Program-made: the position numbers and the translations under genes
Shown here: one piece after another, positions 54,336-64,000 of the stretch
Layout: each line of letters begins with the position of its first letter
How positions within the stretch are numbered: position 1 is the first letter of the stretch
Notes under the pieces: generated by a model
The model's input: only the letters and a program-made list of their open reading frames with translations
Database searches by the model: none
Told to the model about the DNA's origin: nothing
NCBI GenBank assembly: GCA_028554795.2
Contig: CM068831.1
Span: 33,592,644 to 33,656,643 of the forward strand
DNA from: Sinohyriopsis cumingii
Lineage: Eukaryota; Mollusca; Bivalvia; Unionida; Unionidae
Reading direction: 5' to 3'
DNA length: 64,000 nt

Positions 54336-54569
54336 ATGTGGACCAACGTGGAATCCTCTACTCTAGTCTCTTCGATGTTGTTTCATACGGACTTACCGAT
54401 GTATGTCCGATCCTAGTAGACTATTGTCAGGATGACACATACAAGCCTTTGGAAAAGAAGAATATACGTGGAGAGGCAAGGATGTTTAAAGAGGGCTTTA
54501 ATTTATGGTCAAGAAGTGAGACAGAGTTTGAGGAAAAGAAGAAGACCTAAGCGATGTCCTCTATGTTAA
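54336..54569 (+). pseudogene. Small Arg-rich right-end protein with nonsense codons
   Basis: ATG 54336 opens MWTNVESSTLVSSM. Two adjacent TAG codons at 54414-54419 stop it after 26 residues, but the same frame then continues with similarity to copy 1 (SLWKRRIYVERQGCLKR) and an Arg-rich end (RKRRRPKRCPLC) to the TAA at 54567-54569. The 78-codon frame is thus the full gene with a nonsense lesion, and the copy 1 version is frameshifted instead. Confidence 0.55.
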
Positions 54570-54641
54570 CATGGAATAAGGTTAACATAAATCCAAAGGC
54601 CCTTTCCAGGGCCATTCATATGCCTCGAAAAGAAATTGACT
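54560..54641 (+). terminator. Conserved hairpin plus histone-type stem-loop and downstream element
   Basis: Hairpin arms TATGTTAAC and GTTAACATA (about 54562-54588) are followed by CCAAA, then GGCCCTTTCCAGGGCC at 54598-54613 (loop TTCC), and a clear purine-rich element CTCGAAAAGAAATTGAC at 54624-54640. Confidence 0.8.
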
Positions 54642-54705
54642 TTCTTGCCTAATTTCTTTTTTTTTTAAAATGTCTGTTGTCTATTGTCTGTGTTACATCC
54701 ATCTC

Positions 54706-54915
54706 CCATGTTCAATTTCCCTTGACGCTATACAGACCCAAAATATATTCCCATGTTAAATTTCCCTTGACGCTATACAAACCCAAAATATATTCCCATT
54801 TTAAATTCCCCTTGACGCCAAAGTGCCGGGCTAGTTTTCCCCATGTTAAATTTACATAGACGCCAAAGTGCCGGGACACTATTGTAACGTTCAAATCCCC
54901 TTGACGCTGAGTACA
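54706..54915. repeat. Right-end tandem repeats of copy 2
   Basis: About five degenerate units begin CCATGTTAAATTTCCCTTGA and contain CGCTATA or CGCCAAAG. They correspond to 16270-16490 in copy 1, with a different spacer sequence. Confidence 0.75.
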
Positions 54916-55626
54916 CCCCATATACTACTTGTATAGCTTTCATGAGAATTTCTTCACCATTTTACTAATAGTGCATGATCTGTAAGTTAAAGTCATAAAA
55001 TCATTAACGCAAGCAGACATATACGTGTAAAGGTACATCGAATACATACATCAGTATATGATTTGCCTGCTCATACTGTATGCGTCCCTTGCTTACTCAC
55101 TTATACATTTGACAATTCAAAGTACTTTGTAAAGGTGTTTTGTGTCATTGATTGCAATTGCACAAGGAAAGAGGTGACTTTGTTTGATCCCCAGGTCACA
55201 TTGTGAGTAAAACGTACTTAGGAAAGACTGCATGTATGCATGAATGTAACCACGTATGTATGTATGTATGTATGTATGTATGTATGTATGTATGTATGTA
55301 TGTATGTATTCTTCACAGATCAGTCCATATTGAATTATTTCATTTTTTTTAGGAGGTTAGTGATGGTTCTTTGTTATATATTTCGGCAGCTGCATGCATG
55401 GCAAATTCATTGGTTTTGCTCGGACAAATAATAGACACATTCACATTTTTTTTACTAACTTCGTTTAGCACTTGTTAGCGGATATTTTAAATTAATTTTA
55501 TTGACCATGTATGTGAACCAGTCTGCGCCGTTATGCACATAATGATAAGAACTATTAGAACGACTCATTTTTTTATACTCCGGACGACATAACGAATATT
55601 GACAATGAACCGTCAATGTAATGATG

Positions 55627-55671
<45 letters not shown>

Positions 55672-56240
55672 GTGCCTTAAATATACAAGACAGTGTTTAC
55701 AATAGCTAATACAAATATATAACTCCCATTCTCCTTCTGTCTCTCATTTTCTCTTTGCACATCGGAGAGAGAGAGAGAGAGAGAGACAGAGAGAGAAAGA
55801 GAGATAGAGAGAGAATACCTAAAATATGCAAGAAAAGTTAGACAATTTCAATACTCACTCTGTCTCTGGTTCCGATTCTCTTTTTTTTTCTTCTTTTTTT
55901 CTCTCTCTAGCTGGAAACCCGGTAACTCAGTTGATATATGTCTAGCTCGCACTTTCACGGCATGATGCAAGTAATATTATGCTAAAAGTGCCGTGAAAGT
56001 AATAAAAACAAGCATACACACACGCGCTCTTTTTCTCAAAAGTTCATTTAACAGTGTCTGATTTTTAAGTATAGTCTCGCGGGTGCGATACCTTCTTAGA
56101 CCTGCCTTACATAGTACTTTAATATAGTTGTCTTGACACAATATAATCGGGATATGTTGATGAAACGTAAAATATGCAAACACAAACTCACTTTCCTTCC
56201 TTCCTTCCTGCCTTCTTTCTTTTTTCTTTCTCTTTCTGTC

Positions 56241-56271
<31 letters not shown>

Positions 56272-56803
56272 GTTTAAGACTTGGATAGGAAACAAAAAGA
56301 AAATACAGTTTTAAACAAAGTCAGAAGAAAATAAATTTCTGTCAAGTAGGGAAGTAAATTATTAAATTGTTAAGAAATATTTTTAAATCGGCATTACAAA
56401 GAAGAATACATACAGAACCCATACAAAACACATAAATTATAAAAAGAGACAAAAACAGCATAACAAAACAATCTTCTCTGCTTTCCAATCGCTTATATTC
56501 GAGTTACAGAATATGGTTGTTGATGAAAATGACAGTGGGATTCATTTTGACACACTGACTACTAATTTCTACTTTTGCATCTTTCATTTCAAATATATGT
56601 GAAAAAGGTCCTCTTATTAAAAGATGTCGTTGTGTACTCTGGTCGAGTTATTTATTCAAAACAACAAAGAAATTACAGCCTTACGAAATTTGCAAAATCA
56701 CGATATACAATTTTTTTAACGCAACTTTATCGTTCCAAATGTTTTCATGTTTAAGTTCTCATCAATATATAAATTCATAGCTATTTTCAAAATAGAAACA
56801 ATT

Positions 56804-56804
<1 letters not shown>
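54916..56804. other. Host-like flank with microsatellites
   Basis: No gene. Contains a TATG run (55253-55308), a CA run (about 55629-55670), a GA run (about 55766-55816), CT-rich runs near 56190-56270, and a repeat shared with 34375-34470 at about 55100-55190. Confidence 0.7.

Positions 56805-56895
<91 letters not shown>
56805..56895. repeat. TA microsatellite
   Basis: About 45 TA units; Ile-Tyr frames across it are artefacts. Confidence 0.95.
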
Positions 56896-56896
<1 letters not shown>

Positions 56897-58204
56897 TTTG
56901 ACACCAATATTTGTATGTACTTCGATCGCCCTGGAAGATATAGTTCGTCAGGAATCACGAATAAAAATGTATACAAGTCTGCAGTGGATTTGCCATATAG
57001 TTGAAATTGTGGCATGTGATAAGACAGATGGGAATAATATATATAATTGCATTAAATCTCGCACAGATCACGCAAGTGCCAATACATAAAACATTTTAAG
57101 AAGAAAGGCATTTTTCACATTTTCTAACTTTATTATAATACGATAAAAATATGATTTTAGTGTTTACGTTCAGATAAATCATCGTGATTTGTTAGCTAAT
57201 TTTAAAATCAACGGATTTATACCTTAAGACAGATAGGAGTAAATACGAAACTAACCCATTAAAATATCTCTGCGCAACATTCAATATGATAAATGTAAAA
57301 TTTTGTGTAACAAATGGTAATACATTCATGTTTTGTTATGAGGTCTGTTGAAAACATTACATTTATGATCGTTCAGCTCAAGATAAATAATGATAATGAC
57401 TGTTTACAGATAGAAATAGAGGAGAAACGTGGCTTAATATGTAGTGTAAAAAGTGATAACAGTGTATGTAGTGCAACTATCACTGTTCAAAGAGATATTA
57501 TGTTCAAATATCAAAGTAGGGTATATTTAAGGTTAAGCATCAATGTCTCATAGATGTAAACTATATGAAAATTGATCCAGATAATGTTATATGCCATACA
57601 AAGAAAGGTTCTTGAAATTGCTTTGATTATCACGTTTCCAAACGAAATTAGGCATTGATGAATAATTGTTTAGAGTGACAAGCAGCCCCCTTAATAACCT
57701 TGTAAACAGTAAGTCTCTTTTCCACATCGCATTGTTTCTGTATCTTTGTTAAATTCAATTTAGATCAGATACGTGCATAGCCTATATTACAGCCATCATC
57801 CTTTCTACAACAGCTTATGTGCTTTTGTAAATTATTCTAAATTGTCAACTTATTTAAGAAGTTCAAGACGGCATAAAGACCTCCGAAAATCATTATTCTT
57901 CGGCAGGTCAATAATTTAAACATTTGGGCAGACAGTGACAGCATTTCATAATAACTGGCTCCCTAATACATTTTTCTATGACTCAAATATCTCGCCAAAA
58001 TATTAAAATACATTTGGCATGGTAATGGAGCAATATTTGTCAACAATTCCCATGAAACTGTTCAATTATATTTTAACTCGACCCCATCACAATATAAATA
58101 CAACAGTAAGAAGCCAAAGATACGAAAATTGTATATATATCATTTTTATTTTATTTATAGGAGATGAGAATTACCAATTTGAAACTGTTTGGAGACAATT
58201 CCAC

Positions 58205-58677
58205 ATACTATCGAATCATACATAAATGGTAAAATAAACGGGAAAAAGCATAATTCACAGTCAATATGGTCGAGAAGAGAAATAACCGAAAATAAAGAAC
58301 AAAAGCTAACTTTTCGTAGTATTTTTTCAACTCTGGAGGACAAACGGAACCGACGTTTACGTGATCTTCAACTGAAAACTATCAAACGTACTGTTGTCAG
58401 AGAAAAAAGGTTATATATGGTAAACGGAGCGGAAACAACAACTCTGGATAATCTTAAAAGAGAAGCGAGTGCTGTCAGGAAGTCTATTACAGATCAACTT
58501 GAAAATTTCAGGCAAATTGTGAAAAGTAAAGTCCTTGTTTCTTTTAATTCATTTAATTCAAATATTCGCATAAGCCTAATTACAGTGATGAACTTTTCTA
58601 TACCGTCCTACAAAGTATTCCAAGAGGTATTTATGTCAGTATATGATGCGATAATTGTATATCAGTATATGATGTGA
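58205..58677 (+). CDS. Possible exon with coiled-coil, unknown
   Basis: A ~155-codon open stretch follows a pyrimidine-rich TTTTATTTTATTTATAG that could be a 3' splice site (about 58143-58160). It contains a charged helical segment (LEDKRNRRLRDLQLKTIKRT, LKREASAVRKSITDQLENFR) that resembles TRIM-type coiled coils in style only. There is no ATG at the beginning and no RING or B-box in view. In AT-rich DNA this could be chance. Confidence 0.2.
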
Positions 58678-58828
58678 TAATTATATCGATAGACATTACT
58701 CTTTCAGAACATTCATTGCACCATCCATTCAGTTCTCTAACACTCCCCATTATGTTTAAACAAGCGATGTCTTCTTCTCCACTGTTCCTATCTGTCCTAT
58801 CGAATAAAGGTATAGCATTTTCAATCAT

Positions 58829-60199
58829 TTCATAAAACGATCTTGTCCCGCTGCGATTGATAAGACGGGATAACTCTTACTAGAAAAACCCAAATGTTTG
58901 TACAGATGTAAAACATTTGACCATCATTTGCATTACGAGATTGTCAATTCTTATTTTTAATCTTATGGGCATTGTATGGACATTATTTGTAGGATTATCA
59001 CTGAAAAGATAAGTTATAAACTCAACAAAAATCAAGATGCTACCCTACTACTTAGAAAAGTTGTAATACACCTGGTCTAGTTCCATTTAGATGTGTTTAT
59101 ATTGACGCAATTTGAATGTGCAACACATGGGCGCCATATTGTATAGCTTATTTGCATCATTTTATACAAATTAGGGATTTTTAAGTATAGAATGTTAACG
59201 TTAGTAAAATATTCAAAGGCTTTTATGCGAGGATGCTTTTTATCAAATATTTAATAAAAGTCTTGACAACAGTTTTTGAGAATAATATAACTGTATACAT
59301 TCGAAACGCATTTGTGTCATATTGCTAGCTGAGGAATGTGATCAAAGTTCATATTTAATGTCGATCGGCACCAGTCATAAAAGCACTTATCTCATAATAC
59401 TCTCTGACATTTATTACAATATTTTTACGTGTTTAAAATGACAATAACCGAGGATGCCTTCTTTCAAATATTTAATAGACGTTTCGACAGCGATTTTTGA
59501 GACTAACATAATTTGTATAGATTTGAAGCGAATTTGTTTTAAAGTTAAAATGGCATTTCCTGAGGGACGGCACGCGAGAATACAGACAGAAGCAGGACCG
59601 TATAATAAGCCCAGTTGCCTTTATCTATATTCACATCAGGATTTTCAATCATTTCTGGCTTTGCATATGATTTTGCGCATTCATTATACTAAGACCAAAC
59701 GTCTCTCAAACTGTTTATCTTTCTTGAAATACTATTTTATTTTACAGGCTTTCGTCCAGCAAGTCATAAATCATTTGTCTTTAAATCGCCCATGATGTTG
59801 AAATTATTATATGCATTCTTTTAAAGTTGACGTATATATCCGTGATATATTGCATTTAATATCCTTTTTAGGTCTTATGACCTATATTGTATGATGAGTG
59901 AACTGTAACTTGTGTGACCTTACAGAGACAAATTATATTTTATAAAGATGATACTGTGTGTTCAATAATTCCGCTCTTTTATTTTCAGAAACTTTTTGAA
60001 ATAATTTATTGCATGTAAAGTCACCACCTTGCTCCTATTAGAAGAGTAATTAAATTGATCATATATACGTTTTAATTCAATTATAATTAGGTCTGACCAT
60101 ATAACAATTAAATATTCATTAACTGTCAATTCTATAGTGATGTTACAGAGAAGGCGCAGAATAAAAAGAAGCTAAATATAGTGCTCATCAACATCACGA
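58829..60199. other. Non-coding host-like sequence
   Basis: AT-rich; the 113-codon frame at 59454-59795 has no recognisable content. Confidence 0.4.
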
Positions 60200-60279
60200 G
60201 GCTCTGATATTTTTCCATTTTGAGTCCATTAACAAGATTTTGACAGGAGGCATAAATAAACTAGGAGAGGTACCAGCTG

Positions 60280-60660
60280 TTGCGTCAGGATTCTACTCGA
60301 AACACTGTGGAGAAAAATATTGTTCTAGTTGCACATACATGACAGAAGCAAATGGATACAAAGTAGTGCAACACTGGAAACCTTCTCAATCACTAAGAAT
60401 ATGACCTACAAAACGCAGGATGTAATCTACGTTATAACATGGGACAAGTGCCAACGTCAGTATGTTGAGCATACAAAACATTGACTTGAAAAGGATATAA
60501 AGGCCCATTTATATTCTTTGAAACAAGATAGAAACAACGAATCGCCCATTGCAGCACTCTTTTGTCCACACGATGTTCTCTGCAAGATCTAAGTGTTGTA
60601 GCAATTAATTGTCATAGCAAAACGGTACTGAGAAGGTGAACAAACAATGGATATAAAAGA
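60280..60660 (+). pseudogene. Degraded Penelope-like element fragment (GIY-YIG endonuclease)
   Basis: One frame reads TYKTQDVIYVITWDKCQRQY, then VEHTKH, a stop, KDIKAHLYSLKQ and NNESPIAALF. The pattern NVIY.I.C..C..QYVG.T, then H, then P.A.HF is the GIY-YIG endonuclease end of Penelope-like retroelements. Conserved Gly and Cys positions are changed and stops are present, so this is a dead fragment. No reverse transcriptase is recognisable upstream. Confidence 0.6.
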
Positions 60661-61182
60661 TGCTCAGAGAAGAAGAGGAATCAATGATAGATACAGTGAG
60701 CACCTTATCACCTTTTGGCATGAATACAAAAATAAACGATTTAAAGGAATGATCTACTTAGATTTAGACGTAGGTCCACTACACACATCTGCAGCGCTGC
60801 AAGCTTTTAAATAGCTGGATGATTCTTATTTATATAATACTAGCATAGTAGATAAACGTCACTGACTAAATCCACACATTTACGTTGTAAAAGCCAATCG
60901 ACAGAAGAAGTTCACCAACTCACTAACATGAAAAAGGTATCTCATTCAAGTTAATGAGACAAGCATTGCACCATTTGAACATTTATTTGCGGTAACTATT
61001 GTGATTCATTTCCATAGCAACCTAAGTCTTCATGGTGTAAGACTATATTTCCTTTTTGTTAAGTTTTCATTTAATTTCGGTAAATTACTGAAACATGTAG
61101 ACTTTATCATATATTGCAGATTAGGAACTTGCACCTTTTCATATTTCTTCACATGCAGGCTACGATGACGTAGTATGAAATT

Positions 61183-61530
61183 ATGGAATTGCCAAACTAT
61201 TATTATACATTATTTTGGGAGACCAAAATATGCCATGATCTTCCAGGGGCCCCCACAATTTTCAGTGTCAAATATTGTTGTAATGTCAACGAATGTCGTC
61301 AACATGTTCGAGGTTTGTTTTTGGGAGCTGTCGTCACGTTACTGAGTTGCAACACCATGACTGTGGTCCCCCATCCTTTCAGAAAAGCCATTCAGGCTTT
61401 CACGCAGGATACCGTGAACAACGTGAATCAGCAGAACTCTTGCAAGCATTACATTAATGACAGCAACGGATGGCCTGACGATTATCGCCTTTACATTTGT
61501 AAATTTGGACGATGGAATGCATTTTTGTAA
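61183..61530 (+). CDS. Unrecognised 115-residue ORF
   Basis: Open from ATG 61183 with a Cys-containing segment (YCCNVNECRQHVRG) and a hydrophobic stretch (LFLGAVVTLLSC). No signal, domain or splice context supports a gene; GC is somewhat higher than in surrounding DNA. It could be an exon or chance. Confidence 0.2.
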   Translation: MELPNYYYTLFWETKICHDLPGAPTIFSVKYCCNVNECRQHVRGLFLGAVVTLLSCNTMTVVPHPFRKAIQAFTQDTVNNVNQQNSCKHYINDSNGWPDDYRLYICKFGRWNAFL

Positions 61531-63437
61531 ATCTGGGGTATTATTGCTTGAGTTCACACTGACTGGAAGAGTTCAGTCAGCTTAGGTGGCAAGTGCAAGA
61601 TCCAGGATTGCGGATTGCTCTAGGTGTTGGCCATTTGATAGTCGGTCAGTCGCAGTTAGTGTTAAAGGACCGGCAAGTAATCTTTTGATTTCCAGTGCAA
61701 ACTCAGAGAGTTGCAATACTCACGGCTGAGCAGACGAACAGATAGGATTTAGTTCTTCGCGGACATGAAATACACATGGAACGTCTATACTACTTTGAAG
61801 ACAATCTACGGGATACACTGAAGAGAAATAACTGAAAACTTAAGTGCTGACGGCGCCAAAAAAAAAACCAACAAAAAAAACAAAAAACAATAACCTACCA
61901 CAAAGATGAATAGAGCGCTTCCAAAAGTTCGACAATCACAGTCCTTCATCTAAAAGGACGCAATTATTTACGGTGAAATTGGAAATCAGCCATTTCTATG
62001 TTCCATTAGATTCTTTACTTTTTGCACTGTAGGCAGCCACTTTGGAAAAGATACATGTAACAAAAACATTTTAATAAGTATTTCCAGCATCTTCTGATTT
62101 CTTATATATTGTGACCTTTTTAAATCAATATGTGTACGAGCTATCAAACTAGTATTCGGTGATGCTAAAGACACCCAATATTGAATTTCAGTGTTTCAAT
62201 TATATATCAGGTACCAGTTAATACAATTTAATCATCTTTTCTTTCATTCAAAATTCAATTGACTTCGGAGACAATTAATTTGTGCCATTACAGATAGGAC
62301 AGCATGTTAAAACTTAAGCAGAAATGTTATTAAATGTTTCTAACTATACATATCAAATTACAAATTATTTTGAACCATGCGTCTGGTAGTGACGGTGTAG
62401 TTATATTACTGAGTTGCAAGTATAATGGCAAAGTGATATATTGTGGGATGAAGCATTAATAACACAAATATAAGCACTTGTTTAAATTTTAATGAAATCC
62501 ACAACACATGACAGTCTTTCAAAGATTGATAATCAGTCAAGCACACTGAAACAAAAAACGGAGGAAACAAAATGTATACACTGTATATGGAGCAGAAGGA
62601 TAATGAAATTAAACTCAACTGATCATGCGTGTTAATGCATCGTCCAGATAACACATCACAATTAAGAAATCTAAATAACCAATAGTAACCATGGAATAGA
62701 CAAAGACAAACTCATACTGATATCAATGGTTTCATAAGCTTCTTCAGTTTACTTTTAAGTATGAGTTACATAACTCGAACTAATATGTGTGAATTATAGT
62801 AGTTATATCTATACATCTGTGATCAAAAGCGCAACTAATACACTGATGTCAGGAACAGCTAAATACTACTTTGGCTAGGACAGAAATAACCCAACTAGCC
62901 GTTTTTTAATGTCATTCCATCCGTTACAGTGTACTAAACCATTTACAGTTGTTTACACATGGAGATTCAATCATCCTTAGTGCCGTACATAAACAAAACT
63001 TGTTTGTTAAACAACTATTTCTGCCTGGAACCTATCGTTTTTGCATACACTGTACCACCATACCAATTTTAAAAGAGTATAAAAAAATTATAGAACTTTG
63101 TGATTTCATTCATTGATTTTTAATAGTTAACCTGGTTGTCGCTAAGTTGTCGCTAACGCTGTTGACCTATTGGTGTTAAGACGCCAACACGCGACGAAAA
63201 CAAACAGAGACTCTTCACTGACCTTGTCTGGTTTCATGAATAATCAACTTCAGTAAAAACTCTATCTTCAGCATCAGTATTTGCAATGTCTATTCATAAT
63301 GTTTATTAAACAAATTGAACAAATAGAGATAGATAACTCTGTTATGCAAATGTTCAAAGAGATACAACTCTAAATGTTATGGCGCTAATGTGAATATCAA
63401 AGGGGCTAACTACCGCACATCTGTTGGTTGAAGACAT

Positions 63438-63475
<38 letters not shown>

Positions 63476-64000
63476 TGGGTGTATCTGCCATTTTTCAGTA
63501 TTTTGTATATCTAAGTCTATTTAACATGTTATAAAATCTATACAGTAACTAATTATCTATTATTTTTCATATTTGTTAATAAAACTTAATACATTCCCAA
63601 AAAAAACCACAACGTTTTATAGTGAAGTATGTGTTTAAATCTATCTACCCTCATTGATGGTGATCCTCATTTCCTTTCTAAAGCTGATCTTCAGACATAT
63701 ATTTTACATCATTATCTATAACACTGTTTGTTTATTACTTACAGATTTTGTCCTGAAGCAAGATTTTTATTATCGTCTCTAAACATATTGTTATCTCATT
63801 TGCTTTACATTATCGCTTCGTCAACAACATGCAGTATCAAATGTGTCATTTACTCTTTTCGTTTAATTGCAATTATTACTTGATCTGAAATGAACATTTT
63901 GAGAGTTTTTAAAAAGTGTTCCTTCAAAATCTTGATATTTACCAACGGTTATATATGTATTTAATTGTATGTCATTCATGGAAGTAGTAGCACTTCCCAT
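61531..64000. other. Non-coding host-like sequence
   Basis: AT-rich with a TA run at about 63443-63472. An inverted CTGAAGAAGC sequence near 62737-62748 may be a Penelope-like trace. No gene supported. Confidence 0.45.

Larger units (their letters stand above)
36790..54920. mobile_element. Polinton/Maverick-adintovirus-like integrated element, copy 2 (left arm truncated)
   Basis: Gene order and orientation are the same as in copy 1, with clear nucleotide similarity along the whole length. It additionally holds an adenain-like protease, a basic minor capsid gene, an Arg-rich gene and a BIR-containing accessory block. Homology on the left stops inside the upstream motif of the second arm gene (about 36795), directly after the LINE tail, so at least one arm gene is gone. 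The right limit is placed after the terminal tandem repeats. Most replication and capsid genes are interrupted. Confidence 0.9.

Noticed and set aside
54338-54550. 70-codon plus-strand ORF at the right end of copy 2
   Set aside because: It lacks an ATG and is out of frame with the sequence conserved between copies; the ATG 54336 frame is the conserved one.
56716-57089. Three overlapping frames of 85-99 codons
   Set aside because: They exist only because a TA dinucleotide run lacks stops in these frames.

Overview
The window is invertebrate nuclear DNA (AT-rich, full of microsatellites, with tRNA-derived SINEs, a non-LTR retrotransposon 3' end and a Penelope-like remnant) carrying two related, decaying copies of an integrated double-stranded DNA virus of the Polinton/Maverick-adintovirus group. 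SINEs with CAA tails suggest a mollusc-like host, but this is an impression and not proven. No convincing host protein-coding gene is visible.

Element copy 1 lies at about 1-16490 and enters from the left edge. Copy 2 lies at about 36790-54920. They have the same orientation and gene order. Almost all genes are on the minus strand. From left to right they are: coiled-coil 'arm' genes, adenain-type protease, a small acidic protein, hexon-type major capsid, basic minor capsid protein, penton-like protein, small membrane protein, retroviral-type integrase with chromodomain, a coiled-coil protein, a small protein with a hydrophobic Gly-rich tail, an Arg-rich basic protein, a Lys/Pro-rich protein, FtsK/HerA-like packaging ATPase, an accessory block with two BIR (IAP-type) proteins, and protein-primed DNA polymerase B. 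A CCHC zinc-knuckle gene then faces the polymerase on the plus strand, and a divergent pair of small genes closes the right arm. Most genes have their own TATA-like box.

Both copies are broken by different nonsense changes, frameshifts and deletions, so they have decayed independently. Copy 1 keeps an intact hexon, packaging ATPase and zinc-knuckle gene. It has lost most of the protease, the minor capsid gene, the Arg-rich gene and the accessory/BIR block. Copy 2 still shows all of these, but its polymerase, integrase, hexon and ATPase are broken.

The most striking feature is at the mRNA 3' ends. The arm genes at both ends of the element do not end in ordinary poly(A) signals. They end in canonical replication-dependent histone mRNA elements: a 6-bp stem with a 4-nt loop, followed by a purine-rich block resembling the histone downstream element. 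Seven such ends occur in the window. The capsid block and the copy 2 zinc-knuckle gene instead have AATAAA signals. This suggests a virus with two classes of transcript, one coupled to host S-phase histone 3'-end processing. A second repeated signal, containing GATGTTTTCC and GTCCGCGC, lies upstream of each left-arm gene.

Region 16500-36780 between the copies is host or transposon sequence: SINEs, a CAA-tailed retroposon with visible target-site duplication, tandem repeats of 38, 55 and 56 bp, microsatellites, and a 5'-truncated RNase H-bearing LINE whose tail abuts copy 2. Region 54930-64000 is host-like, with microsatellites, a degraded GIY-YIG (Penelope-like) fragment and two weak ORFs of unknown status.
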